From Rhodococcus jostii RHA1 (GTDB lineage: Bacteria > Actinomycetota > Actinomycetes > Mycobacteriales > Mycobacteriaceae), in contig NC_008268.1 of assembly GCF_000014565.1 (NCBI RefSeq), positions 6,948,501 through 7,012,500 on the forward strand: DNA of 64,000 nt, given 5' to 3'. Shown piece after piece: positions 7,780 through 18,604 of the stretch; within the stretch, counting starts at the first letter, position 1, and each line of letters opens with the position of its first letter. The position numbers and the translations under genes were made by a program. The notes beneath the pieces were generated by a model. The model was given only the letters and a program-made list of their open reading frames with translations, made no database searches and was not told where the DNA came from.

Positions 7780-8603
7780 CGAACAGGATCCTTCACCGCG
7801 ACGGCCACCAGGTCGAGGCTGTCGTCGATGTCGCCCTCGTGCAGGGCGAAATCGTCGACGGTGATGCCCTCGACGTCGCGGGTCAGTTCGTCGGGCCAGG
7901 GTTCACCGGCCAGTGCGCGGTCGATCTGAGCGCCGATGAACGAGCCGCCGTGCTTCGCGTCGAGGGATTTCAGCCGGTCGCCGTGATGGACGCCGGTCAT
8001 GAGGGCGACCCTGAAGCCGGCCTCCTCGAGCAGCTCGGTCAGCTCGGCCGCGTCGAGTTCGCGGGTGTGGAACGGATTGAGGGGTGTGTCGCGGCCCGGC
8101 GAGAAGGTGATGCGGTTGGGGGTGCTGACGAGCAGTTCTCCGCCGGGCGTCAGCACCCGGAAGCACTCGCGGAGGAATTGGGCCTGGTCCCAGAGGTGTT
8201 CGATCACCTGGAAATTGACGACGGTGTCGACGGATTCACCGTCGAGGGGAAGTTCCGCGAGGTTGCCGTGCAGCATCTCGACGCGGGGGTACCGCGCACG
8301 CACGTGCTCGACCGCGGAGATGTCGTAGTCGAGTCCGGTGACGGTCCGTGCCACATCGGCAATCATGTTGGCGCCGTAGCCTTCCCCGGATCCGGCCTCG
8401 AGTACCCGGCGTCCCGCGCAGCGGGGGAGGAGGTCGCGGTAGACCACCTCGTGACGCCGGAACCAGTAGTTCTCCTCGGGGATCCCGGGCACGGTCCGCT
8501 CGCCCGTGAGGGGCAGTTGCTCGTCTCCGGTCGATGGCAATTGCTCGTGACCGAGCGGGGGCAGCGGTGCGTCCTCGCGGTCGCCGACAAATGATTCGCT
8601 CAC
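7776..8603 (-). CDS. SAM-dependent methyltransferase of the polymethylated-glucan operon (Rv3030 type)
   Basis: 275 residues. The SAM motif is VLEAGSGEGYG (67-77), the acidic strand end is GLDYD, and later motifs are VVNFQVIEHLWDQ and LTPGGELLVSTPN. GTG 8603 was chosen because a TAACCT -10 box lies 7 bases upstream on this strand. It is first in a tightly overlapping operon with GH57 and GT4 enzymes and is divergent from etfB. Mycobacterial Rv3030 is implicated in 6-O-methylation of glucose units of methylglucose lipopolysaccharide, and I infer the same chemistry here. Regiospecificity cannot be read from sequence. Confidence 0.85.
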   Translation of the reverse strand: MSESFVGDREDAPLPPLGHEQLPSTGDEQLPLTGERTVPGIPEENYWFRRHEVVYRDLLPRCAGRRVLEAGSGEGYGANMIADVARTVTGLDYDISAVEHVRARYPRVEMLHGNLAELPLDGESVDTVVNFQVIEHLWDQAQFLRECFRVLTPGGELLVSTPNRITFSPGRDTPLNPFHTRELDAAELTELLEEAGFRVALMTGVHHGDRLKSLDAKHGGSFIGAQIDRALAGEPWPDELTRDVEGITVDDFALHEGDIDDSLDLVAVAVKDPVR

Positions 8604-8610
8604 CGCTGCG

Positions 8611-8616
8611 AGGTTA
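8611..8616 (-). promoter_or_regulatory. -10 box (TAACCT) of the methyltransferase-GH57-GT4 operon
   Basis: Read on the minus strand, TAACCT is 7 bases before GTG 8603, which would give a leaderless operon mRNA. Confidence 0.45.
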
Positions 8617-8705
8617 GTGCCACCGGCAAGGTCGCTCGTCCAGGTGGTCTACATCACAGGGATGAAATGCACTTTCGGCCGTTATGGTGAACGAGACTTT
8701 CACGC

Positions 8706-8725
8706 AAGTTACCGACCGGTAACTT
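8706..8725. promoter_or_regulatory. Palindromic operator candidate upstream of etfB
   Basis: Arms AAGTTACCG (8706-8714) and CGGTAACTT (8717-8725) are perfect reverse complements around two bases. The size and symmetry fit a TetR-family dimer site. It overlaps where the -35 would be for a TAATCT -10 at 8735-8740, so binding should block transcription. The regulator is not in the window. Confidence 0.65.
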
Positions 8726-8734
8726 AACGTGGGG

Positions 8735-8740
8735 TAATCT
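8735..8740 (+). promoter_or_regulatory. -10 box (TAATCT) of etfB-etfA
   Basis: A good TAnnnT hexamer about 105 bases before etfB. The -35 area coincides with the palindrome at 8706-8725. This would leave a long 5' untranslated region. Confidence 0.45.
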
Positions 8741-8844
8741 GTCGCAGAGCCATCGTGCGACGAAATATCGACAACGAGAGCTCGGCCCACGCGGAGCAAC
8801 TCACGATAACCACGCAAGAACACACAGGAGGTCGACGAAGACCC

Positions 8845-9645
8845 ATGACGAACATCGTTGTTTTGATCAAGCAGGTCCCCGACACGTGGTCCGAGCGCAA
8901 GCTGACCGACGGTGACTACACGCTTGACCGCGAGGCCGCCGATGCAGTGCTCGACGAGATCAACGAGCGCGCCGTCGAGGAAGCGCTCCTGATCAAGGAG
9001 GCTCAGGGCGGCGAGGTGACCGTCCTCTCCGCAGGTCCGGACCGCGCCACCGACGCCATCCGCAAGGCCCTCTCCATGGGTGCCGACAAGGCAGTGCACA
9101 TCAATGACCCGGCCCTCCACGGCTCCGACGCGGTGCAGACCGCATGGACCCTGGCCGCGGCACTCGGACAGATCACGTTCGAGAACGAAGAGCCTGCCGA
9201 CCTGATCATCGCCGGTAACGAGGCCACCGACGGCCGCGTCGGCGCCGTCCCGGCCATCATCGCCGAGTACCTGGGCATCCCGCAGCTCACGCAGCTGCGC
9301 AAGCTCACGGTCGCCGACGGCACCGTCACCGGCGAGCGCGAGACCGACGAGGGCGTCTTCGGCCTCGAGGCGAGCCTGCCGGCCATCGTCAGCGTCACCG
9401 AGAAGATCAACGAGCCCCGCTTCCCCTCCTTCAAGGGCATCATGGCCGCGAAGAAGAAGGAAGTTCTCGTCTACACGCTGGCCGACCTCGGTGTCGACCC
9501 GGAGACCGTCGGTGTCGCCAACGCGGGCTCCACCGTCACCGCCTCCACCCCCAAGCCCCCGCGTACCGCTGGTGAGCGCATCGTCGACGAGGGCGACGGC
9601 GGCAGCAAGATCGCTGCCTACCTCGTGGGCCAGAAGATCATCTGA
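8845..9645 (+). CDS. etfB: Electron transfer flavoprotein beta subunit
   Basis: 266 residues (the expected length), starting MTNIVVLIKQVPDTW with an AGGAGG 13 bases upstream. The AMP-binding adenine-nucleotide alpha-hydrolase-like fold is evident in NERAVEEALLIKEAQGGEVTVLSAG, RKALSMGADKAVHI and LIIAGNEATDGRVGAVPAIIAEYLG. It pairs with EtfA to accept electrons from acyl-CoA dehydrogenases and pass them to a membrane quinone reductase. It is first in a two-gene operon behind a palindromic operator, and the downstream gene etfA is 46 bases away. FixA is a synonym. The group is housekeeping beta-oxidation ETF, since no fixCX follows. Confidence 0.95.
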   Translation: MTNIVVLIKQVPDTWSERKLTDGDYTLDREAADAVLDEINERAVEEALLIKEAQGGEVTVLSAGPDRATDAIRKALSMGADKAVHINDPALHGSDAVQTAWTLAAALGQITFENEEPADLIIAGNEATDGRVGAVPAIIAEYLGIPQLTQLRKLTVADGTVTGERETDEGVFGLEASLPAIVSVTEKINEPRFPSFKGIMAAKKKEVLVYTLADLGVDPETVGVANAGSTVTASTPKPPRTAGERIVDEGDGGSKIAAYLVGQKII

Positions 9646-9691
9646 TCGCGCCCCTCTACCGACCAGCAGACACATACAGGGAGAGTTAGAC

Positions 9692-10648
9692 ATGGCAGAA
9701 GTACTGGTGCTCGTCGAGCACGCAGAGGGTGCGCTGAAGAAGGTCAGCACCGAACTCATCACCGCCGCTCGCGCGCTCGGTGAGCCGGCCGCAGTGGTCA
9801 CCGGTCCCGCCGGTACCGCCGACAAGCTGGCCGAGGGCCTCGCCGCCGCAGGCGCGGCCAAGATCTACGTCGCCGAGTCGGACGACATCGACGGCTACCT
9901 GGTCACCCCGAAGGTCGACGTGCTCGCGTCGCTCGTCGAGTCGGCCGCGCCGGCTGCGGTCATCACCGCCGCCAGCGTCGAGGGCAAGGAGGTCTCCGGA
10001 CGTCTTGCTGCCCGCATCGGCTCCGGCCTGCTCGTCGACGTCGTCGACGTGAAGTCCGACGGCAGCGCCGTGCACTCCATCTTCGGTGGCGCGTTCACCG
10101 TCGACGCCAAGGCCAACGGCGACGTCCCGGTCATCTCGGTTCGTCCGGGTGCCATCGAGGCGAAGCCCGAAGCGGGCGCAGGCGAGAAGGTCTCCGTCGA
10201 GGTTCCGGCCCAGGAAGAGGGCGCCGTCAAGATCACCTCGCGTGATCCGATCGTCGGTGGCGACCGCCCCGAGCTCACCGAGGCGACCGTCGTCGTCTCC
10301 GGTGGCCGCGGTGTCGGCAGCGCCGACAAGTTCTCCGTCGTCGAGGAACTCGCCGACTCGCTGGGTGCCGCTGTCGGTGCCTCGCGTGCCGCGGTCGACT
10401 CGGGCTACTACCCAGGCCAGTTCCAGGTCGGTCAGACCGGTAAGACGGTCTCCCCGCAGCTGTACATCGCGCTCGGCATCTCCGGTGCGATCCAGCACCG
10501 CGCCGGTATGCAGACGTCGAAGACCATCGTCGCGGTGAACAAGGACGAGGAAGCCCCGATCTTCGAGATCGCGGACTACGGCATCGTCGGCGACCTGTTC
10601 AACGTCGCGCCGCAGCTCACCGAGGCTGTCAAGGCCCACAAGGGCTGA
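9692..10648 (+). CDS. etfA: Electron transfer flavoprotein alpha subunit
   Basis: 318 residues, the family length. [18 protein letters not shown] opens the N-terminal nucleotide-binding domain. The C-terminal FAD domain carries the ETF-alpha signature: [50 protein letters not shown], then [14 protein letters not shown]. It binds FAD and shuttles electrons from acyl-CoA and other dehydrogenases. ATG 9692 has a GGGAGAG RBS 6-8 bases upstream. It is followed directly by a strong hairpin terminator, which closes the etfBA operon. Confidence 0.96.
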   Translation: MAEVLVLVEHAEGALKKVSTELITAARALGEPAAVVTGPAGTADKLAEGLAAAGAAKIYVAESDDIDGYLVTPKVDVLASLVESAAPAAVITAASVEGKEVSGRLAARIGSGLLVDVVDVKSDGSAVHSIFGGAFTVDAKANGDVPVISVRPGAIEAKPEAGAGEKVSVEVPAQEEGAVKITSRDPIVGGDRPELTEATVVVSGGRGVGSADKFSVVEELADSLGAAVGASRAAVDSGYYPGQFQVGQTGKTVSPQLYIALGISGAIQHRAGMQTSKTIVAVNKDEEAPIFEIADYGIVGDLFNVAPQLTEAVKAHKG

Positions 10649-10657
10649 TTCTCGACC

Positions 10658-10698
10658 GACGGCGGCCCCGCTCCCTTCGAGGGAGCGGGGCCGCCGTC
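10658..10698 (+). terminator. Rho-independent-type hairpin after etfA
   Basis: A perfect 18-bp stem (10658-10675 with 10681-10698) and loop TTCGA, followed by a weak T-rich stretch. GC-rich terminators with short U tracts are usual in actinobacteria. Confidence 0.85.
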
Positions 10699-10782
10699 GT
10701 ATCTTCCGTCGTTCATCCGGGCTGCATCGACACGACACCCGGGCGATGCCCTCACGCCGCCCCTGCTCGGTAAACCTGCGCC

Positions 10783-11616
10783 ATGACAACTTCGTCAGTT
10801 CTCCGCGCACCGAGTGAGACCGCCGATTCTGTTGTAACCGCGCCCCGATACTCCCTGGTCGTCTCGTCCGACCGTGAACACCGCGTTGCGGCCCAGAGGC
10901 TGCGCTACCGCGTGTTCGCCTCCGAACCCGGATTCTCCGTCCCCGCGCACGCCGACGCCCTCGACGCCGACCGGTTCGACGACTTCTGCGACCACCTCCT
11001 GGTCCGCCACGAGGCGACCGGCGAGTTCGTCGGCTGCTACCGCATGCTCCCGCCCGACGCCGCTGCCCAGGCCGGCGGCTACTACACCGCCACCGAATTC
11101 GACATCTCCGCTCTGGACCCCGTCGGCAACCGCATCGTCGAGATGGGCCGGGCGTGCGTCGACCCCGACCACCGCTCCGGTTCGGTGCTGAGCCTGATGT
11201 GGGCAGGCATCCTCCACTACCTGCAGCTCACCGGATACGAGTGGGTCATGGGATGTGTCTCCGTGCCGATGCGGGAGCATCCGGACGCGGTGGCCGGTTC
11301 CAACGTCCGCGGGGTGCGCGACCTGCTGCTCCGCAAGTACGGCAACGACCCGGCCGCGCGGGCCGTGCCCAGGAACCCGGTGCGCGTCGACGGGCGGTCG
11401 CTCGACGAGATCGCGCCGCCCGCCCGCCCGACCCTGCCGCCGCTGCTCCGGGGCTACCTGCGCCTCGGGGCCAAGGTGTGCGGTGAGCCCGCGCACGATC
11501 CGGAGTTCGGTGTGGCCGATTTCGTCGCCCTGCAGGGACTGCACGGGGCCAACGAGCGGTACCTCGAACGCCTGCGGTCGGCGTCGGCCACTCTCGAGGC
11601 GGGGGCACAGGCATGA
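10783..11616 (+). CDS. GNAT-like N-acyltransferase, OlsB type (ornithine lipid first step candidate)
   Basis: 277 residues. The pattern [27 protein letters not shown] followed by [29 protein letters not shown] and [24 protein letters not shown] matches the hemolysin/OlsB acyltransferase family (autoinducer-synthase-like GNAT fold). OlsB transfers a 3-hydroxyacyl group to the amino group of ornithine. The next gene overlaps in ATGA and encodes an OlsA-like O-acyltransferase, which supports the pair making an acylated amino-acid lipid at the membrane. The syntenic gene is Rv3027c. The acyl acceptor is inferred, not shown. Confidence 0.75.
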   Translation: MTTSSVLRAPSETADSVVTAPRYSLVVSSDREHRVAAQRLRYRVFASEPGFSVPAHADALDADRFDDFCDHLLVRHEATGEFVGCYRMLPPDAAAQAGGYYTATEFDISALDPVGNRIVEMGRACVDPDHRSGSVLSLMWAGILHYLQLTGYEWVMGCVSVPMREHPDAVAGSNVRGVRDLLLRKYGNDPAARAVPRNPVRVDGRSLDEIAPPARPTLPPLLRGYLRLGAKVCGEPAHDPEFGVADFVALQGLHGANERYLERLRSASATLEAGAQA

Positions 11617-12536
11617 GCACGGCCCTGTCCGAGTCGACCGAGGTGACCGTGCACTCGTGGATGCCGTCGAGTCCGTGCGGCGCGGGGTGTCTGCCCGCGG
11701 AGGCGAACGGAGTGTCGATGCCGACCGTGGTCGTTCGGTGGTGCCTGGTGGTGTCGGCCCTGGCGACCGCGCCGCTCCTGACCGCCGGATGGTTGCTGCC
11801 CCGGTCGTGGCGGACCGGTCTGCAGCGGCGGTACGCGGCGATTCTGTTGCGCTGCGTGGGAATTCGCCTCCTCGTCGTCGATCGTCGCGGAAAGCGGCGC
11901 CACACCGGCGGGATCCTGGTGGTGGCCGGCCACGTGTCGTGGACCGACGTGCTGGTGCTCAGCGCGCTCGCGCCGGCGAACTTCGTCGCCCGCGGGGATT
12001 TGCTGGACTGGCCGGTGCTGGGGTCGCTCGCGCGTCGGATGAGGGTCGTTCCGATCGAGCGGCAGAGCCTGCGGGCGCTCCCGGCGACGGTGGCGACGAC
12101 AGCGGGCAGGCTGCGCGCCGGCGAACGAGTCGTGGCGTTCCCGGAGGGCACCACGTGGTGCGGACGGGCGTACGGGGGATTCCGGCCCGCGCTGTTCCAG
12201 GCGGCGATCGACGCGGAATGCCCGGTCCAGCCGATCTCGCTGCGGTACACCGGCCGGGGCGGGGAGCTGACGACCGGGCCCTGCTTCGTGGGCGAGGAGA
12301 CGATCGGTCAGTCGATCCGGCGCATCATCCGACAGAAGGGGGTCACCGCGGAGGTGCGGCTGGCGCCGATCGAGTATCCGGGGGAGTGCCGCCGCGATCT
12401 GGCGGCCCGGTGCGAGCGCGCCGCGCGAGGCGACGAACGGATCGATCTCGCAGCGCACGACATCCTCGATCCGCTGCAGGGTGTGGCCGCGACGGCGGCC
12501 GCGGGCATCGAGGCGGCGGAGCGTCTCGTCGCCTGA
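11613..12536 (+). CDS. 1-acylglycerol-3-phosphate-type O-acyltransferase (PlsC/OlsA family)
   Basis: 307 residues. One hydrophobic segment (about 38-60, [24 protein letters not shown]) anchors it to the membrane. The acyltransferase motif I is GHVSWTDVL (HX4D), motif II is in the VPIERQS area, and motif III is FPEGTTW. It starts with ATG overlapping the previous stop (ATGA), so the two are translationally coupled. It could be a lyso-ornithine-lipid acyltransferase (OlsA) or a lysophosphatidate acyltransferase; partnership with the OlsB-like protein favours the first. The syntenic gene is Rv3026c. Confidence 0.8.
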   Translation: MSTALSESTEVTVHSWMPSSPCGAGCLPAEANGVSMPTVVVRWCLVVSALATAPLLTAGWLLPRSWRTGLQRRYAAILLRCVGIRLLVVDRRGKRRHTGGILVVAGHVSWTDVLVLSALAPANFVARGDLLDWPVLGSLARRMRVVPIERQSLRALPATVATTAGRLRAGERVVAFPEGTTWCGRAYGGFRPALFQAAIDAECPVQPISLRYTGRGGELTTGPCFVGEETIGQSIRRIIRQKGVTAEVRLAPIEYPGECRRDLAARCERAARGDERIDLAAHDILDPLQGVAATAAAGIEAAERLVA

Positions 12537-12538
12537 GC

Positions 12539-12544
12539 TATCCT
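12539..12544 (+). promoter_or_regulatory. Possible -10 box (TATCCT) before iscS
   Basis: TATCCT is 9 bases before ATG 12554, directly after the previous stop. A separate promoter for iscS-mnmA is possible. Confidence 0.3.
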
Positions 12545-12553
12545 GGTCACGTC

Positions 12554-13774
12554 ATGACCTCTGCCCGCAGTGCCGATCACCCCGTCTACCTGGACCACGC
12601 AGCCACCACTCCCATGGTGCCCGCGGCCGTCCGGGCGATGACCGACATCTTCAGGACCGTGGGCAATGCGTCCTCGCTGCACGGTTCCGGGCGCGCCGCC
12701 CGCCGTCGCATCGAGGAGGCCCGCGAGTCCATCGCCGCCGACCTCGGTGCCAGGCCGTCCGAGGTCATCTTCACCTCCGGTGGCACCGAGAGCGACAACC
12801 TCGCCGTCAAGGGCATCTTCTGGGCCCGGCGCGACGCCGACCCGGGCCGGGTGCGGATTCTCGCCAGTTCCGTCGAGCACCATGCGGTCCTCGACGCGGT
12901 GGAGTGGCTCGAGAAGCACGAGGGTGCTCGGGTCACATGGCTGCCCGTCGACGAACTGGGCCGGGTGTCCCCGCAGACGCTGCGCGACGAACTCGCGGTC
13001 CACGCGGACGAGACGGCCCTGGTCACGATCATGTGGGCCAACAACGAGGTCGGCACGATCATGCCGATCACCGAACTCGCCGCCGTCGCGGCTGAGTTCG
13101 GTGTGCCGATGCACAGCGACGCCGTCCAGGCTGTCACGCACATCCCGGTGGACTTCGCTGCGAGCGGGCTGTCCGCGCTGAGCATCGCTGCGCACAAGGT
13201 CGGCGGACCGCAGGGCGTCGGTGCGCTGCTGCTCGGACGGCAGGTGCCGTGCGTGCCGCTGCTGCACGGCGGGGGACACGAACGCGACCTGCGTTCGGGT
13301 ACCCCGGACACGGCGGGTGTCGTCGGTATGGCGGCCGCCCTGCGCGACACGACCGCCGACCTCGATGCCCGCGCGACGGAACTGGCCGTCCTGCGCGACC
13401 GCCTGATCGAGCGCGTGGGCGAGATCGTTCCCGACGCCGTGCTGAACGGGCCGGTGGGCAGCGCACGACTGCCGGGCAACGCCCACTTCACGTTCCCCGG
13501 CTGCGAGGGCGATTCACTGCTGATGTTGCTCGACGCCGCCGGGATCGAGTGTTCGACCGGCTCGGCGTGTACCGCCGGGGTCGCTCGTCCGAGCCACGTC
13601 CTGACCGCGATGGGCGTGGATTCCGCGACCGCGCGGGGGTCGTTGCGCTTCTCGTTCGGGCACACGTCGGCGATCGCGGACGTGGATGCAGTCATCGCGG
13701 CACTGCCGCAAGTTGTGGAGCGGGCCCGCGCCGCCGGGCTCGCCGGTGTCGGAGCGCGTGGAGGGGATCGTTGA
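12554..13774 (+). CDS. iscS: Cysteine desulfurase
   Basis: 406 residues, class V aminotransferase fold. The start [20 protein letters not shown] is typical of IscS/NifS. Pyridoxal phosphate attaches to Lys215 in [13 protein letters not shown], and the persulfide Cys339 lies in [10 protein letters not shown]. It mobilises sulfur from cysteine for Fe-S clusters and for tRNA 2-thiolation. The next gene, mnmA, overlaps by one base (TGATG), so the sulfur donor and tRNA thiolase are made together. By synteny it is Rv3025c. The frame open upstream of ATG 12554 lies inside the previous gene and is ignored. Confidence 0.95.
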   Translation: MTSARSADHPVYLDHAATTPMVPAAVRAMTDIFRTVGNASSLHGSGRAARRRIEEARESIAADLGARPSEVIFTSGGTESDNLAVKGIFWARRDADPGRVRILASSVEHHAVLDAVEWLEKHEGARVTWLPVDELGRVSPQTLRDELAVHADETALVTIMWANNEVGTIMPITELAAVAAEFGVPMHSDAVQAVTHIPVDFAASGLSALSIAAHKVGGPQGVGALLLGRQVPCVPLLHGGGHERDLRSGTPDTAGVVGMAAALRDTTADLDARATELAVLRDRLIERVGEIVPDAVLNGPVGSARLPGNAHFTFPGCEGDSLLMLLDAAGIECSTGSACTAGVARPSHVLTAMGVDSATARGSLRFSFGHTSAIADVDAVIAALPQVVERARAAGLAGVGARGGDR

Positions 13775-14868
13775 TGCGAGTACTGGCGGCCATGAGTGGC
13801 GGCGTGGATTCCGCGGTGGCGGCGGCACGGGCGGTCGCAGCCGGACACGACGTGGTGGGCGTGCATCTCGCGCTGTCCGCCGAGCCGGGCACGCTGCGGA
13901 CCGGATCCCGGGGCTGCTGCTCCAAGGAGGACGCCGGTGATGCCAGGCGTGCCGCGGACGTACTCGGAATCCCGTTCTACGTCTGGGATTTCGCCGACCG
14001 ATTCAAGGAAGACGTGATCGACGACTTCGTGGCGTCGTATGCCGCGGGGGAGACCCCCAACCCGTGCCTGCGGTGCAACGAGAAGATCAAGTTCGCGGCG
14101 CTCGCGGACCGTGCGATCGCCCTCGGGTTCGACGCGGTGGCCACCGGCCACTACGCGCAACTCGAGAACGGCGTGCTGCGCCGTGCCGTCGACGCGGACA
14201 AGGATCAGTCGTACGTGCTCGGTGTGCTCACCGCCGAGCAGCTGTCGCGGGCGATGTTCCCGGTGGGTGACACCCCGAAGGACCGGATCCGGGAGGAGGC
14301 CGCCGAACGCGGCCTCGCCGTGGCGAACAAGCCCGACAGCCACGACATCTGCTTCATCCCGTCCGGCGACACCCGCGCATTCCTCGGCGCCCGCATCGGT
14401 GTCCGTCCGGGCAGTGTGGTCGACGCCGATTCGGGTGAGGTGCTGGCGGAACACGAAGGCGTGCACGGTTTCACGATCGGTCAGCGGAAGGGTCTCGGCG
14501 TCCAGGGGCCCGCAGCCGACGGGCAACCGCGGTACGTGACGTCGATCGAACCCGACACCGGCACCGTCCGTGTCGGTTCCGCCCGTAACCTCGAGGTGGA
14601 CGCGATCACGGCGGACCGCGCCGTGTGGACGTCCGGGAGCACGCCGGTCGGACCGGTCGAATGCACCGTGCAGGTCCGGGCCCACGGCGGTCTCGCCGAG
14701 GCTGTCGCGGAAGCGGTCGACGGCGGCATCGCCATCTCCCTTCGAGAGCCGCTCACCGGTGTCGCGAAGGGGCAGGCCGTCGTCCTGTACCGGACCGATC
14801 CGGCAGGCGACATCGTGCTGGGCAGCGGAACGATCTCGGGTACCGACGCACGTCCGAACACACAGTGA
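13774..14868 (+). CDS. mnmA: tRNA-specific 2-thiouridylase MnmA (TrmU)
   Basis: 364 residues. The PP-loop SGGVDS (8-13) binds ATP. The catalytic cysteines are Cys101 in [12 protein letters not shown] and Cys193 in DICFIPSGD. The C-terminal beta-barrel contains [12 protein letters not shown] and [14 protein letters not shown]. It makes 2-thiouridine at wobble position 34 of tRNAs for Lys, Glu and Gln, using sulfur from the adjacent IscS. It overlaps iscS by one base and the next gene by four (GTGA), giving a three-gene coupled operon. In M. tuberculosis an ESX/PPE segment (Rv3016-Rv3023c) separates trmU from the next gene. Here nothing does. Confidence 0.96.
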   Translation: MRVLAAMSGGVDSAVAAARAVAAGHDVVGVHLALSAEPGTLRTGSRGCCSKEDAGDARRAADVLGIPFYVWDFADRFKEDVIDDFVASYAAGETPNPCLRCNEKIKFAALADRAIALGFDAVATGHYAQLENGVLRRAVDADKDQSYVLGVLTAEQLSRAMFPVGDTPKDRIREEAAERGLAVANKPDSHDICFIPSGDTRAFLGARIGVRPGSVVDADSGEVLAEHEGVHGFTIGQRKGLGVQGPAADGQPRYVTSIEPDTGTVRVGSARNLEVDAITADRAVWTSGSTPVGPVECTVQVRAHGGLAEAVAEAVDGGIAISLREPLTGVAKGQAVVLYRTDPAGDIVLGSGTISGTDARPNTQ

Positions 14869-15887
14869 CGCAGGGTATCTCACTGGCCGGTGCCGTCACC
14901 GGCGTCGGCTCGTGGCCGGGCACCGATCCGCGTGAAGCCGCCACGATCGTCCTCGGCGAACTCGGCAGGCTCCCGCACCTGGTCGAGTTGCCCGCCCGCG
15001 GGCTCGGCGCCGACATGATCGGCCGCGCCAGCGCTCTGCTCGTGGATCTGCAGCTGGACGTGTCCACGACGGCCTACCGGGTGGTGCAGCGTCGCGGTTC
15101 GGTCGCCAAGCGGGCGACCGACCTCCTGAACCAGGATCTGGACGCGCTCGAGGAGGCGTGGGACAGTGCGGGCCTCGTCGGCGCCGACCACGTGGTGAAG
15201 GTGCAGTCGGTGGGCCCACTCACGCTGGCGGCCGAGGTGGAACTCGGCACCGGCCGGCGTGTGCTCACCGACCCCGGTGCGGTGCGCGACTTCGCCGAAT
15301 CGCTGGGCGAGGGGCTCGCGCGGCACGCCGCGGAGGTCACCCGACGTCTCGGCGCGCAGGTGTTGGTCCAGTTCGACGAGCCGCGTCTGCCCGCCGTGCT
15401 GGCGGGGACATTGTCCGGTCGATCGCGGCTCGAGACCGTGCGGGCGATGCCGGAACCGGAGGCTCTCGCCGTGCTCGAGGCCGCCCTCGCCGGCTGCGGC
15501 GCGGTGACCATGGTGCATTGCTGCTCCGCGGATCTGCCCACCGACCTTCTGCGACGCAGCAGTGCCCGCGCGGTCGGTCTGGACGTGTCACAGCTGGCGT
15601 CCACGGACCTGGACGGTATCGGCGAGTTGCTCGACGCGGGCAAGGAGCTCGCGCTCGGCCTCGTCCCGACCACCGTTCCCGCCGTGCCTGCCACGTGGCG
15701 CGACCTGGCTCGACCTGCGGTGACGCTGATCGACCGGCTCGGATTCGCCCGCACGACGCTGCGGACCCAGGTCGCGGTGACGCCCGCCTGCGGGCTCGCG
15801 GGCGCCGACGCGTCCTGGAGTCGGGAGGCGCTGAAGTTGTGCGCCGAGGTGAGTAGCGCGTTCACCGACGACCCCGAATCGCTCTGA
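14865..15887 (+). CDS. Core-MetE-like (cobalamin-independent methionine synthase C-terminal domain) protein
   Basis: 340 residues, less than half of a full MetE, covering only the C-terminal catalytic TIM barrel. [13 protein letters not shown] opens the barrel, [10 protein letters not shown] is conserved, and the zinc site is recognisable as VHCC (His218, Cys220) and ACGLAG (Cys309). It starts at GTG overlapping the mnmA stop. Full MetE needs an N-terminal half to use methyltetrahydrofolate. Stand-alone core enzymes in other bacteria and archaea take methyl groups from corrinoid proteins or act on other thiols. The syntenic gene is Rv3015c. The methyl donor and acceptor are unknown. Confidence 0.75.
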   Translation: MTQGISLAGAVTGVGSWPGTDPREAATIVLGELGRLPHLVELPARGLGADMIGRASALLVDLQLDVSTTAYRVVQRRGSVAKRATDLLNQDLDALEEAWDSAGLVGADHVVKVQSVGPLTLAAEVELGTGRRVLTDPGAVRDFAESLGEGLARHAAEVTRRLGAQVLVQFDEPRLPAVLAGTLSGRSRLETVRAMPEPEALAVLEAALAGCGAVTMVHCCSADLPTDLLRRSSARAVGLDVSQLASTDLDGIGELLDAGKELALGLVPTTVPAVPATWRDLARPAVTLIDRLGFARTTLRTQVAVTPACGLAGADASWSREALKLCAEVSSAFTDDPESL

Positions 15888-15916
15888 GTCCGGCATTCGG
15901 TGTCGGCCGGACCGGT

Positions 15917-18019
<2,103 letters not shown>

Positions 18020-18026
18020 TCGGAAC

Positions 18027-18054
18027 CTCACGCTCGCATTTTGGGCGGCGTGAG
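18027..18054 (+). terminator. Hairpin downstream of ligA
   Basis: CTCACGC (18027-18033) pairs with GCGTGAG (18048-18054), with extra CGC/GCG pairing inside. It lies eight bases after the ligA stop and has no T-run. It is weaker than the other terminators here. Confidence 0.4.
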
Positions 18055-18063
18055 CAGTCCTGT

Positions 18064-18069
18064 CATAGT
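18064..18069 (+). promoter_or_regulatory. -10 box (CATAGT) before the GNAT gene
   Basis: CATAGT is placed 7 bases before ATG 18077. It supports that start over the in-frame TTG at 18041. Confidence 0.45.
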
Positions 18070-18076
18070 TCTGGAC

Positions 18077-18565
18077 ATGATCGAGATTCGGAATGCGACG
18101 CCGGACGACTACGAGGCCGTCGGTGACCTCACGGTGATCGCCTACGTGGGTGGCGGATTCGTCGAGGCGCACGATCCGTACACGAACCGGTTGCGCGACA
18201 CCGCCGAGCGGGCGGAGAAGGCGGATGTGCGGGTGGCCGTGAAGGAGGGCCAGATCGTGGGTTCCGTTACGATCGCGGATCCGGCCTCGCCGTACGCCGA
18301 CGTCGCGCAGCCGGGTGAGCTCGAATTCCGGATGCTTGCCGTGACACCCGACGCCCGCGGTTCCGGGGTCGGGTCGGCGCTCGTGCGGCACGTCCTGGAC
18401 ACGGCGTACGACCGCGGCGACCGCGCGGTCGTGATGTCCACCCAGCCGGACATGGAAGATGCCCGCCGGATCTACGACCGGAACGGTTTCGTGCCTGTGC
18501 CCGAACGCAATTGGGCGCCCGTGCCGGGTGTCGAGCTCACCGTCCTGGTCCGCGAGCTCGTCTGA
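18077..18565 (+). CDS. GNAT family N-acetyltransferase
   Basis: 162 residues. The GNAT fold shows as IEIRNATPDDYEAVGDLT (strand 1 and helix 1), a central strand ELEFRMLAVTPDARGSGVGSALV carrying the acetyl-CoA pyrophosphate loop (R-G-S-G-V-G), and the C-terminal YDRNGFVPVPE. It would use acetyl-CoA to acetylate an amine whose identity is not visible. It stands alone, converging on the ACT-domain gene. ATG 18077 was chosen from the -10 box and the fold start. An in-frame TTG at 18041 overlaps a terminator hairpin and is unlikely. Confidence 0.85.
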   Translation: MIEIRNATPDDYEAVGDLTVIAYVGGGFVEAHDPYTNRLRDTAERAEKADVRVAVKEGQIVGSVTIADPASPYADVAQPGELEFRMLAVTPDARGSGVGSALVRHVLDTAYDRGDRAVVMSTQPDMEDARRIYDRNGFVPVPERNWAPVPGVELTVLVRELV

Positions 18566-18568
18566 GAC

Positions 18569-18604
18569 GACCACCCCCGGACCTTTCGGCCCGGGACGGT
18601 GGTC
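18569..18604. terminator. Bidirectional hairpin between the GNAT and ACT genes
   Basis: GACCACC and GGTGGTC form the base (18569-18575 with 18598-18604), with CCCGG/CCGGG inside and a TTTCG loop. It sits between two convergent stops. Confidence 0.6.
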
